Of a DNA stretch of 40,736 nt, positions 20,790 to 29,583 are shown in pieces. The notes under the pieces are model-generated. The model made no database searches and had not been told where the DNA came from. It saw only the letters and a list, made by a program, of their open reading frames with translations. Position numbers and translations under genes: made by a program. The stretch comes from Lysobacter sp. Lineage in GTDB: Bacteria > Pseudomonadota > Gammaproteobacteria > Xanthomonadales > Xanthomonadaceae. The DNA is taken from assembly GCA_004322525.1 (NCBI GenBank), contig SCUY01000083.1, positions 1-40,736 of the forward strand. The letters are read 5' to 3'. Each line of letters begins with the position of its first letter. The stretch's first letter is position 1.

Positions 20790-21998
20790 TCAGTACGCGG
20801 CCGGCGCCAGCGCATAGCCCTTCAGGCGTGCCGAGAACTGCTGCAGCGAGGCGATGCCGGTGGCCTCGGCTTCCTGGCACCAGGCATGCAGGCGCGCGAG
20901 CATCGCCTTGGCATCGTGCGAGCGGTCGTCGAGCACCTGCGCCAGGCGCGCGCGGTACTCGGTAACGGTCGCGAGCTTCGGACGCTCGGCGAGGAATGCC
21001 GCCAGGCGCGCCTTCTTCTCCTCGTCGAGCCAGCGGCCGCCATCGGCCAGGCCCTTGCGCAACTTCGAAGGCAGCAGGTGGCGGGCCTTCGCGCCCGCTG
21101 CGGCCGCCTCCTCCCGCAATGCGGGCAACGTGACGCTGCGGTAGTAGTCGGTCATCGCCTGGAAGCGGATCGCCAGCAATGCCTTCAGCGTCTCGCCATC
21201 GGGCATGGCGATGTTGGGGCGCACGTCGAGGCTTGGCGCGACGCGCAGCACCCGGGCGAGACCTACCGCCTCGAATGCCTTGATCGCGGCCCAGCCGATG
21301 TCGAACTCCCACTTGCGCAGCGCGAACTTCGCCGACGACGGGAAGGCGTGGTGGTTGTTGTGCAGCTCTTCGCCACCGATCCACACGCCCCATGGGGTGA
21401 GGTTGGTCGCGGTGTCGGCGGTCTCGAAATTGCGGTAGCCCCACCAGTGGCCAAGGCCGTTGACCACGCCCGCCGCCCAGAACGGAATCCACGCCATCTG
21501 GATCGCCCACACGGCGACGCCCTTGAAGCCGAACAGCGCGAAGCTGATGAACAGCAGCAGCGTCGGCCCCCAGGTGGCGAATGGCGTGTACAGGCGACGT
21601 TCGATCCAGTCGTCCGGGCAGCCCTTGCCGTACTTCTCGATGTCATCGCGCTGCGCGCGCGCTTCGCGGTACAGCTCGACACCGCGCCAGAACACGGTGC
21701 CGATGCCCTTGATCTGCGGGCTGTGCGGATCTTCTTCCGTCTCGCACTTGGCGTGGTGCTTGCGATGGATCGCCGCCCACTCGCGGGTGATCATCGAGGT
21801 GGTGAGCCAGCACCAGAAGCGGAAGCAATGCGACAGCACCGGGTGGAAATCCACCGCGCGATGCGCCTGCGAACGGTGCAGGTACAAGGTGACGGTGAGG
21901 ATGGTGAGCTGGGTCGCGACGAGCAGGTAGACTAGCATCGCGCCCCAGCCGAGCTGGAACACGCCACCGGCCAGGAAATCGAGGAACGAAGCGGACAT
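20790..21998 (-). CDS. Membrane acyl-CoA/acyl-lipid delta-9 fatty acid desaturase
   Basis: A 402-residue di-iron desaturase that would introduce a double bond into saturated acyl chains. The three histidine boxes are complete: HRSQAH, HRKHH and HNNHH. Hydrophobic segments lie around the first box (about residues 14-60) and between the second and third boxes. The region after about residue 270 is soluble, helical and longer than in the minimal family. The ATG at 21998 has GGAG nine bases upstream; the longer open frame upstream is non-coding by composition. It heads a two-gene unit with the EF-hand gene and is divergent from mutM (218 bases between starts). Confidence 0.92.
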   Translation of the reverse strand: MSASFLDFLAGGVFQLGWGAMLVYLLVATQLTILTVTLYLHRSQAHRAVDFHPVLSHCFRFWCWLTTSMITREWAAIHRKHHAKCETEEDPHSPQIKGIGTVFWRGVELYREARAQRDDIEKYGKGCPDDWIERRLYTPFATWGPTLLLFISFALFGFKGVAVWAIQMAWIPFWAAGVVNGLGHWWGYRNFETADTATNLTPWGVWIGGEELHNNHHAFPSSAKFALRKWEFDIGWAAIKAFEAVGLARVLRVAPSLDVRPNIAMPDGETLKALLAIRFQAMTDYYRSVTLPALREEAAAAGAKARHLLPSKLRKGLADGGRWLDEEKKARLAAFLAERPKLATVTEYRARLAQVLDDRSHDAKAMLARLHAWCQEAEATGIASLQQFSARLKGYALAPAAY

Positions 21999-22216
21999 CG
22001 GGAACTCCGGGAAAGCGGCCGCAGGCCGTGCCGCGTGGGGCGGCCCCGGCATGATGCCATCCCATCCGGCGCGTAACCTGCGCGCATTGCGTGACCCTGG
22101 CCGCGGTTCATCGACGCGAAAGGCAAGGCCGTCACATCCCGCGTGGACAGCCTTCGGCGCTTGTCTGCAGGCCATCGCGACGCCATGGTGTCGCGTCGCA
22201 CGTCGCGGTCGCCGCC

Positions 22217-23029
22217 ATGCCTGAACTGCCCGAGGTCGAAACCACCCGCCGTGGGCTTGCGCCGCATGTCGAAGGACAACGGGTGGCGGCCGTGATCCTG
22301 CGCCGGCCCGACCTGCGCTGGCCCATTCCCGCGGAAATTTCCACGCGGCTGCCGGGTCGCCGCATCCGTTCAGTGACACGGCGTGCGAAATACCTGCTCC
22401 TCGACACCGACGAGGGTGCTGCGCTTCTGCACCTGGGCATGTCGGGCGCGCTGCGCGTGCTGCCCGCCGCCACGCCGATCCGTGCGCACGACCACGTGGA
22501 CATCGAACTCGACTCCGGCCGCGTGCTGCGCTTCAACGACCCGCGCCGCTTCGGCTGCCTGCTCTGGCAGCCGGCCGGCGAGACCCATCCACTGCTCGCC
22601 GGGCTCGGTCCTGAGCCGCTGTCCGATGCCTTCGACGGCGCCTATCTGTTCCGGCTCAGCCGCGGGCGGCGCGCGCCAGTCAAGGCGTTCCTGATGGATC
22701 AGGCGGCGGTGGTGGGTGTCGGCAACATCTACGCGGCCGAAGCATTGTTCCTGGCGGGCATTTCGCCGCTGCGCGCTGCCGGCAAGGTCTCGCCCGAACG
22801 GTATGAGCGCCTGGCGGCATCCGTGAAAACGGTCCTTGCCCATGCCATCGAGCGGGGCGGCACCACCCTGCGCGATTTCATCGGCCCCGACGGCTCACCC
22901 GGGTATTTCGAGCAGGAACTGTCGGTGTACGGCCGTGGCGGCGAGCCCTGCAAGGCCTGTGGCCGCGTACTGCGCGAGCAGCCGATCGGCCAGCGCGCGA
23001 GTGTCTGGTGCCCGCGCTGCCAGCGCTGA
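22217..23029 (+). CDS. mutM: Formamidopyrimidine-DNA glycosylase
   Basis: A 270-residue base-excision repair enzyme that removes 8-oxoguanine and Fapy lesions and cuts the AP site by beta,delta-elimination. The start is fixed by chemistry: the mature protein must begin PELPEVETT, with catalytic Pro2 and Glu3, so the earlier ATG at 22091 is wrong. Lys58 in RRAKYL is the conserved active-site lysine. The helix-two-turns-helix region includes [12 protein letters not shown], and the C-terminal zinc finger reads [10 protein letters not shown]...CPRCQR. The length matches E. coli MutM (269). No clear ribosome site is visible. Confidence 0.96.
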   Translation: MPELPEVETTRRGLAPHVEGQRVAAVILRRPDLRWPIPAEISTRLPGRRIRSVTRRAKYLLLDTDEGAALLHLGMSGALRVLPAATPIRAHDHVDIELDSGRVLRFNDPRRFGCLLWQPAGETHPLLAGLGPEPLSDAFDGAYLFRLSRGRRAPVKAFLMDQAAVVGVGNIYAAEALFLAGISPLRAAGKVSPERYERLAASVKTVLAHAIERGGTTLRDFIGPDGSPGYFEQELSVYGRGGEPCKACGRVLREQPIGQRASVWCPRCQR

Positions 23030-23129
23030 ACCCCCGCCTGACGCGATAGGCGCGGCGCGCGCCATCGGTCTTTCGGCCCGGCCCGACAACCCTTCTGCGG
23101 CGTATAGTCCCGCCGACAGGACGAAGCCG

Positions 23130-23705
23130 ATGACCGACAGCGCCGACATCACCCAATGGCTCGATGCCGCTCGCGGCGGTAGCCGCGAAGCGCTCGATCG
23201 CGTGCTGGGCGCGCTGTACCAGGAACTGCATGCGATGGCGCGGCGCCAGCTCGCGGGCCAGCACGAGCAGACCCTCGATGCCACCGCGCTGGTGCACGAG
23301 GCCTACCTCAAGCTCATCGGCAATCACGGCGCCACCTTCGAAGACCGCGCGCATTTCTTCGCCTATGCCGCCACTGCGATGCGCAGCGTGGTGGTCGACC
23401 ATGTGCGCCAGCGCCTCGCGCAGAAGCGCGGCGGCGATCTGGAACGCGTCACGTCGCTTCCCGATGACGCCGACGGCGCATTGCCGCTCGACGAGGACCT
23501 GCTCGCGCTCGACAGTGCGCTCGACAAGCTCGCGCTGGTCGATCCACGCCTGGCGCAGGTGGTGGAGCTGCGTTACTTCGGCGGCCTGTCGGAGCTGGAA
23601 ATCGCCGCCCTTCAGGACCGTTCGGAACGCAGCATCCGTCGCGACTGGCAGAAGGCGCGGCTGTTCCTGCTCGCCAGCCTGCAGGACGACGAGCAGGCCG
23701 CCTGA
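23130..23705 (+). CDS. ECF sigma factor (Sigma70_ECF, kinase-associated type)
   Basis: A 191-residue ECF sigma factor. Region 2 contains TALVHEAYLKLI and AHFFAYAATAMRSVVVDHVRQR, typical of the ECF group linked to protein kinases. Region 4 shows VVELRYFGGLSELEIAALQDRSERSIRRDWQKARLFL with a helix-turn-helix that would contact -35 elements. No anti-sigma gene is adjacent. Instead a TPR protein kinase gene follows after 19 bases, which suggests that phosphorylation controls the sigma factor. The ATG has AGGACG upstream. Confidence 0.9.
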   Translation: MTDSADITQWLDAARGGSREALDRVLGALYQELHAMARRQLAGQHEQTLDATALVHEAYLKLIGNHGATFEDRAHFFAYAATAMRSVVVDHVRQRLAQKRGGDLERVTSLPDDADGALPLDEDLLALDSALDKLALVDPRLAQVVELRYFGGLSELEIAALQDRSERSIRRDWQKARLFLLASLQDDEQAA

Positions 23706-23724
23706 CCGGCGGACGGCAGGCGCG

Positions 23725-26568
23725 ATGGACGCTTCGCGCTGGCAACGGCTGTCGCCGCATCTGGATGCGCTGCTCGAGCTCGCGCCCGAGGCGCGGGCAG
23801 CGCGCCTGGCCGGTATCCGCATCGAGGATCCCGCGCTGGCGGATGAACTGTCGACGATGCTGGCGTTGGAGGACGGGCGCGACGACTTCCTCGCCGAGCC
23901 GCTCATCGCGCCGCGTGCACTCCTGCGCGAAGGCAGCGAGATAGGCCCGTACCGGCTCGAGTCGCTGCTGGGCGAAGGCGGCATGGGCCAGGTCTGGCGC
24001 GCCTCGCGCGCGGACGGGCTGTACCAGCGCCGGGTTGCGCTGAAACTGCTTCGCCCGGGCCTGGCAGACGAGAACCTGCGGCTGCGGTTCGCGCGTGAAC
24101 GACAGATCCTCGCCAGGCTCGCGCATCCCCACATCGCCGGCCTGCTCGATGCCGGTGTCAGCCCGGAAGGCGTGCCCTACCTCGCCCTCGAATACGTGGA
24201 AGGCGAGCCGATCACGCGCTACTGGCAGCGCTTCGATGTGCCACTGCCCGCGCGCCTGCGCATGTTCCGGCAGGTGTGCGCGGCGGTCAGCCACGCGCAT
24301 GCGAACCTGATCGTGCATTGCGATCTCAAGCCATCGAACATCCTGGTCACGCAGGACGGGCAGGTGCGGCTGCTGGACTTCGGCATCGCCAAGCTGCTCG
24401 ACGGCGCGGCGCCGCGTATCGACCACACCCGCACCGGCGGGCGCGCCTTCACCCTGCACTACGCCGCACCCGAGCAGATCCGCGGCGGTCCGGTGACCAC
24501 GATGACCGATGTCTATTCGCTCGGTGTCGTGCTCTACGAATTGCTGACCGGCACCAAGCCGTACCGGCTAAAGCGCCAGAGCGATGCCGAGTGGGAGGAA
24601 GCGATCCTCGCCTACGATCCGGTGCGGCCCTCGCAGATGCTTCTGCGACAGTCGGAACTGAAAGCCGACCGCACCGAGCGGCAGTTGTTGCGACGACGCG
24701 CGAACCGCCTCTCGGGTGACCTCGACAACATCGTGATGCGCACGCTGTGCAAACAGCCGGACGAGCGCTATCCGTCGGTCGAAGCGATGTCGCAGGATCT
24801 CCAGCACCACCTCGACGGGCTGCCGGTGCAGGCCCGGCCGCAGGGCATGCTCTACCGTGCGCGCAAGTTCATGGGCCGGCATCGCTGGTCGCTCGCCGCC
24901 GCCGTCGCCGCCTTCGCGCTGATTTCGGTCGCCGCAGGCGTCACCTGGTGGCAGAGCCGTCTCGCTTTCGATGAGGCGCGCCGTGCCCAGGCCATGCGCG
25001 GCTTCATCGTCGGGGTCTTCGAGGGCGCGGGAGAAACACCCGACGGCCGCGCGCTGGACCTGCGCTCGCTTCTGGATGCCGCGGTGGTACGTGGCGATCG
25101 CGAGCTTACACGCGAGCCGCGTGCGCAGGCCGAACTGCTCGGGCTCATCGCACGCTTGCGCACGGGCCTGGGCGACTACTCACAGGCAAGCGCGCTGCTC
25201 GACCGCCAGCAGCGGTTGCTGGGGAATGCCGGCGTGCCGGAAAACCTTCGCATCGAATCGCTCGCGCAGCGTGGCGAAGTGCTGCGCAAGATGGGCCATG
25301 CCGATGGCTGCGTGGCCACCATGGCGCCGCTGCTGGGGGACGTGCGCGACGAGCAGTCGGCATCGCCGGTACAGGCCGCGGAGTTCTATTCGCAACTGGG
25401 CCGCTGCCGGCGCGTACTGGGGGCGTCCACCGGCGCCCGCGATCTGTTCCAGCGTGCGCTTGCACTACGCCGCGAGGTGCGCGCGCCCGGCGCGGCCGTG
25501 GCCGGAATCGAAAGCCAGCTCGACCTCGCCGGCCTCGAAGCCGACATTGGCGATACGGACACGGCGCTGCACGACTATGCCCAGGCGCGCGCACGTCTCG
25601 ATGCGGAGGTGGGTGCGCGGCATCCATTGCAGGTGGAGATCGGCCGGCAGGTGGCCGCGTTGCGCCGTCAGAGGGGGGAACCCGGCCGCGCCGAACGCGA
25701 GCTGGTCGACATGCTCGGCATCGCGCAGGCGCTGCATGGCGCGCGCCATCCGGTAACGCTGGCGGTGCGACGCGAACTGGCCGATGCCCTGATCGACCAG
25801 TTCCGCTTCCGCGACGCGGCATTGCCCCTGCGCACACGGCATGCGGTGCTGGCCTCACGCGTTCAGCCGGGCCCGGAGTTGCGTGCAAGCCATCTCGCGC
25901 TTGCACGCGTGGAATGGGAGCTCGACCGGTTGCCGGCCGCGCTCGGGTCGCTGCAGTCCGCGCTCGCGCTCAGCAGGCGCGGTGGTGACGCCGGCCAGGT
26001 CGCCGAGAGCCTGTTCGCGCTCGGGCAGACGCTGCATGAGGCGGGACGCAACAGCGAGGCCATGCCGCTGCTGCGCGAAGCACGGCAATTACGGCTGGAG
26101 CAATACGGCAGCGCCAACGTGCGCGTGGCGGAAGTCGACCGCGTTCTCGGTGAAACGGAGGCCGCTCTCGGGCTCCCCTCCGCCATTCCACGCCTGCTGC
26201 GCGCCGAGCATTTTCTCGCCCTCGGCTACGGGCCTATCCACCCGCAAACGCGTCTGGCTCGCCTCGCCCTCGCGCGGCAGCGTGCCGCGCACGGCGAGCG
26301 CGAAGGCATGCAGGCATTGCAGGAGCTGGCCGCGTCCGCGCGGGGCACGACGCGCCCGCAGCCCATTGCGTGGCGAGCCGCCGCCTATGCCGATGCGATC
26401 CGCTGCAACGGGCGCCAGCGGCTACCCAGCCTGCGTCGCCTCGCGCGCCTGAACGCGGCCGTGAGCGAGGCGCAGCCGGATGGCAGCGTCACCGCCCGCG
26501 AGATCACGCGGCTGTTGCGTCAGTGCCAGCGTCCACGCATCGACTTCATGCCCACGGGAACGCTGTAG
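23725..26568 (+). CDS. Membrane serine/threonine protein kinase with C-terminal TPR region
   Basis: A 947-residue Hanks-type kinase. Residues 1-70 are a helical lead seen in sigma-associated kinases. The kinase domain (about 74-365) has the Gly loop GEGGMGQVW (83-91), VALK with K107, catalytic D200 and N205 in HCDLKPSN, DFG (218-220) and APE (248-250). The arginine of HRD is Cys199, so it is a non-RD kinase that may not need activation-loop phosphorylation. One transmembrane helix (about 388-409) is followed by an external helical region of about 530 residues with TPR-like repeats. It is encoded directly after the ECF sigma gene, and I infer that it transmits an outside signal to that factor. 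Confidence 0.9.
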   Translation: MDASRWQRLSPHLDALLELAPEARAARLAGIRIEDPALADELSTMLALEDGRDDFLAEPLIAPRALLREGSEIGPYRLESLLGEGGMGQVWRASRADGLYQRRVALKLLRPGLADENLRLRFARERQILARLAHPHIAGLLDAGVSPEGVPYLALEYVEGEPITRYWQRFDVPLPARLRMFRQVCAAVSHAHANLIVHCDLKPSNILVTQDGQVRLLDFGIAKLLDGAAPRIDHTRTGGRAFTLHYAAPEQIRGGPVTTMTDVYSLGVVLYELLTGTKPYRLKRQSDAEWEEAILAYDPVRPSQMLLRQSELKADRTERQLLRRRANRLSGDLDNIVMRTLCKQPDERYPSVEAMSQDLQHHLDGLPVQARPQGMLYRARKFMGRHRWSLAAAVAAFALISVAAGVTWWQSRLAFDEARRAQAMRGFIVGVFEGAGETPDGRALDLRSLLDAAVVRGDRELTREPRAQAELLGLIARLRTGLGDYSQASALLDRQQRLLGNAGVPENLRIESLAQRGEVLRKMGHADGCVATMAPLLGDVRDEQSASPVQAAEFYSQLGRCRRVLGASTGARDLFQRALALRREVRAPGAAVAGIESQLDLAGLEADIGDTDTALHDYAQARARLDAEVGARHPLQVEIGRQVAALRRQRGEPGRAERELVDMLGIAQALHGARHPVTLAVRRELADALIDQFRFRDAALPLRTRHAVLASRVQPGPELRASHLALARVEWELDRLPAALGSLQSALALSRRGGDAGQVAESLFALGQTLHEAGRNSEAMPLLREARQLRLEQYGSANVRVAEVDRVLGETEAALGLPSAIPRLLRAEHFLALGYGPIHPQTRLARLALARQRAAHGEREGMQALQELAASARGTTRPQPIAWRAAAYADAIRCNGRQRLPSLRRLARLNAAVSEAQPDGSVTAREITRLLRQCQRPRIDFMPTGTL

Positions 26569-26623
26569 CGGGAGCGGCATCCATGGCAGGCGCGTCACGA
26601 CGATCAGTGCCGCGTGGATGGCC

Positions 26624-27286
26624 TTACGGGTCATCCGTTCGCCAACACGAGGGCTGGTCGCGACGCTCCAGCGGCAAGGCGGCCTGCGCCGGGTCGAGGT
26701 TGCCTTCGCCGCGCGAGATCTTCTTGAACTGCGCGCGCGAGACGGAGACATAGCGTTCATTGCCGCCGATCTCCACCTGCGGCCCGTCATGCACCGCGCG
26801 GCCATGTTCATCCACTCGCACGGTCATCGTCGCTTTCTTGCCGGTATGGCAGATCGTCTTGATCTCCTCGAGCTCGTCGGCCCAGGCCAGCAGGTACTGG
26901 CTGCCCTCGAACAACTCGCCGCGGAAATCCGTGCGCAACCCATAGCAGAGCGCCGGCACATGCAGTTCGTCGACGATGTCGCCCAGCTGCCAGGCCTGCG
27001 CGCGAGTGAGGAACTGCGCCTCGTCGACGAGCACGCAATGCAGGCGCCCGTGCGCGGCGATGTCGTTCCGTACGTGCGTGGCGAGATCGTCCTCGCGCGA
27101 GAAGGCGACAGCCTGTGCCTGCAGGCCGATGCGCGAGGCGACGACGCCGGAACCGGCGCGATGGTCGAGCGACGGCGTCATGATCAGCACGCGCATCCCG
27201 CGTTCGCGATAGTTGTGCGCCGACTGCAGCAGCGTCGTCGTCTTGCCGGCGTTCATCGCCGAATAATAGAAATACAGCTTGGCCAT
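26624..27286 (-). CDS. tdk: Thymidine kinase (type II)
   Basis: A 220-residue enzyme for thymidine salvage that phosphorylates thymidine with ATP. The P-loop SAMNAGKTT has K15, the catalytic Glu89 is in VDEAQFL, and the lasso region [14 protein letters not shown]...[12 protein letters not shown] follows. E. coli Tdk, as I recall it, carries CHCG and SVCR at these places; here they are CHTG and SVSR, so two of the zinc-site cysteines are replaced (T148, S183). The start at MAKLYFYYS is the standard one; the upstream in-frame ATG adds 12 Pro/Arg-rich residues and was rejected. The gene converges on the kinase gene with 55 bases between them. Confidence 0.94.
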   Translation of the reverse strand: MAKLYFYYSAMNAGKTTTLLQSAHNYRERGMRVLIMTPSLDHRAGSGVVASRIGLQAQAVAFSREDDLATHVRNDIAAHGRLHCVLVDEAQFLTRAQAWQLGDIVDELHVPALCYGLRTDFRGELFEGSQYLLAWADELEEIKTICHTGKKATMTVRVDEHGRAVHDGPQVEIGGNERYVSVSRAQFKKISRGEGNLDPAQAALPLERRDQPSCWRTDDP

Positions 27287-27386
27287 GCAGCGAAGTCTAG
27301 GCGGTCCGGGCCGCGGCGCCACCGGCCCGCGTCGTTCAGGCGAACGCTGCCCGCTGCGTCACAATACGCGGCCCGCAGGTATCGCC

Positions 27387-29366
27387 ATGCACGGTCTGAA
27401 CCCTCCCCAGCGCGCCGCCGTCGAGCATGTCGACGGGCCTCTTCTCGTGCTGGCTGGCGCCGGCAGCGGCAAGACGCGCGTGATCGTGGAGAAGATCGCG
27501 CACCTGATAGCGTCGGGGCGCATGCCGGCCAGGCGCATCGCGGCGATCACCTTCACCAACAAGTCCGCGCGGGAAATGCGTGAGCGCGTGGCCAAGCGCA
27601 TCAAGGGCGATGCGGCCGAAGGCCTGACGCTCTGCACCTTCCATGCGCTCGGCCTGAAGCTGCTGCAGATCGAACATGCGAAAGCCGGGCTGCGACGCGG
27701 CTTCTCCATCTTCGACGCCGACGACAGTACGGCGCAGATCAAGGATCTGCTGCCCGCCGGCAGCAAGCCCGACGTGATCGATGGCGTGCGCGGCCTGATC
27801 TCGCGAGCGAAGAACGCCGGGCTGTCACCGGCCGAAGCGATACGCGAGGCACGCAGCCCGCGGGAGGTCGAGGCCGCGACGGTCTACGACCTCTACCAGC
27901 AGCGCCTTGCGAGCTTCAACGCCGTCGATTTCGACGACCTGATCCGCCTGCCAGTGCAACTGCTCGAGGCTGATGAGGAGATGCGCCTGGGCTGGCGCGA
28001 GCGCATCGGCTACCTGCTCGTCGACGAATGCCAGGACACCAATGACGCGCAGTACCGCCTGCTCAAAGCACTCGCCGGGCCGAAAGGCCTGTTCACCTGC
28101 GTGGGCGATGACGACCAGTCGATCTATGCCTGGCGCGGCGCGAACCCCGACAACCTGCTGCAGCTCGGCACCGACTATCCGGCACTGCGCATCATCAAGC
28201 TCGAGCAGAACTACCGCTGCAGCAACCGCGTGCTGCGCAGCGCGAATGCGCTGATCGCGAACAATCCGCACGAGCACCTGAAGACACTGTGGTCGGATCA
28301 ACCCGATGGCGAACGTCTGCGCATCTGGGAATGCCGCGACGCGACCCACGAGGCCGAGCGCGTTGCCGGCGAAATCCATTTCATCGCCGCGGCCCGGCAG
28401 GCGCCCTGGAGTGATTTCTGCGTGCTGTTCCGCGGCAACTTCCAGAGCCGCGCGCTCGAAAAATCCCTGCAGCTGATGCGCGTGCCGTATCACCTGTCCG
28501 GTGGCACGGCGTTCCTCGACCGCGGCGAGGTCAAGGACGTGCTGGCCTGGCTGCGTCTGCTCGCCAATCCCGATGACGATGCCGCGTTCCTGCGCGCAGT
28601 GCAGTCGCCCCGGCGCGAGGTCGGTGCAGGCACGCTGGCCAGGCTCGCCGAACTTTCCTCCCAGGCGCACATGCCGATGGCACGGGCGATCGACAATGTC
28701 GGCGCGCTCAAGCAGCTGCCGCCCCGTGCGGCGAATGCGCTCGACACGTTCGCGTCGCTGGTCAAGCAGTTGCGCTCGAAGGCGAACGTGCTGGCTCCCG
28801 CGGACCTGGTGCGTGAGGTCGCCGAGCGCAGCGGGTTGCTCGCCGCCGTGCGCTCGCAGTGCAAGGACGAAGCGGGCTTCCAGCGGCGCAAGGCCAATAT
28901 CGACGAACTCGCTGGCTGGTTCGATGGCAGCCGCCACTCCGGCCCGGGTGAACTCGCCGCACAGCTCGCGTTGCTCTCGCATGCCGACAAGGGCGAGGCC
29001 GGCAATCAGGTGCGTCTGATGAGCCTGCATGCGGCGAAGGGGCTGGAGTTCCGCTACGTCTTCCTCATCGGGCTGGAGGACGGCACCCTCCCGCACGAGG
29101 CGAGCCTCGAAGAAGGCCGGCTGGACGAGGAACGCCGCCTGCTGTACGTCGGCATGACCCGCGCGAAGGAACAGCTGTGGATGTCGTACTCGCGGATGGC
29201 GCAGCGATGGGGCGAGGTGCTGCGCCTCAAGCCGAGCCGTTTCCTGGATGAACTGCCTGCCGCCGAGATCCAGCGGGACGGTGCGGATCCCGCTGTCGAT
29301 GCGGAAAACAGGAAAGCGCGCGCCGACGCGGGATTCGCGGCGATCCGCGCCCTGCTGGACGGCTGA
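27387..29366 (+). CDS. rep: ATP-dependent DNA helicase Rep
   Basis: A 659-residue superfamily 1A helicase that helps replication forks pass protein blocks. The N-terminus MHGLNPPQRAAVEHVDGPLL and Walker A GAGSGKT (24-30) are Rep-like. Walker B LVDECQDTN, DDDQSIYAWRGANP, LEQNYRC and MSLHAAKGLEF are in order. The C-terminus lacks the Tudor-like domain of UvrD, which agrees with Rep. The length is close to E. coli Rep (673). The in-frame ATG at 27279 would add 36 residues of unlike composition and overlap tdk, so 27387 was chosen. Confidence 0.94.
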   Translation: MHGLNPPQRAAVEHVDGPLLVLAGAGSGKTRVIVEKIAHLIASGRMPARRIAAITFTNKSAREMRERVAKRIKGDAAEGLTLCTFHALGLKLLQIEHAKAGLRRGFSIFDADDSTAQIKDLLPAGSKPDVIDGVRGLISRAKNAGLSPAEAIREARSPREVEAATVYDLYQQRLASFNAVDFDDLIRLPVQLLEADEEMRLGWRERIGYLLVDECQDTNDAQYRLLKALAGPKGLFTCVGDDDQSIYAWRGANPDNLLQLGTDYPALRIIKLEQNYRCSNRVLRSANALIANNPHEHLKTLWSDQPDGERLRIWECRDATHEAERVAGEIHFIAAARQAPWSDFCVLFRGNFQSRALEKSLQLMRVPYHLSGGTAFLDRGEVKDVLAWLRLLANPDDDAAFLRAVQSPRREVGAGTLARLAELSSQAHMPMARAIDNVGALKQLPPRAANALDTFASLVKQLRSKANVLAPADLVREVAERSGLLAAVRSQCKDEAGFQRRKANIDELAGWFDGSRHSGPGELAAQLALLSHADKGEAGNQVRLMSLHAAKGLEFRYVFLIGLEDGTLPHEASLEEGRLDEERRLLYVGMTRAKEQLWMSYSRMAQRWGEVLRLKPSRFLDELPAAEIQRDGADPAVDAENRKARADAGFAAIRALLDG

Positions 29367-29533
29367 CATCGCTCATCCAGGCGCGTGAGACCCGCGCCTG
29401 CATCCGCAGGCCGTCGGGCGAGGCTCATCAGGACGCCAGGCGTGGCGGGATCTGCGTGGCGGCGACACGGTGACGCGGCCGTCCCAGGCTGACGCAACAG
29501 GCTGGATACCCGCATCGGCCCGGCACGAAGCAC

Positions 29534-29562
29534 AAAAAAAAGGGCGGCCCGGAGGCCGCCCT
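29534..29562 (-). terminator. Intrinsic terminator of the autotransporter gene
   Basis: A 9-bp perfect stem (AGGGCGGCC at 29541-29549 with GGCCGCCCT at 29554-29562) with loop CGGA. On the minus strand it is followed by a run of T (plus-strand A at 29534-29541). It lies about 20 bases beyond the autotransporter stop and also faces the 3' end of rep. Confidence 0.92.
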
Positions 29563-29583
29563 TCGCCCGGCACGACAGGCCGG

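Noticed and set aside
23164-23724. Extended start of the protein kinase gene through the sigma factor gene
   Set aside because: The extension is an out-of-frame reading of the sigma factor gene; the ATG at 23725 begins the family-typical helical lead.
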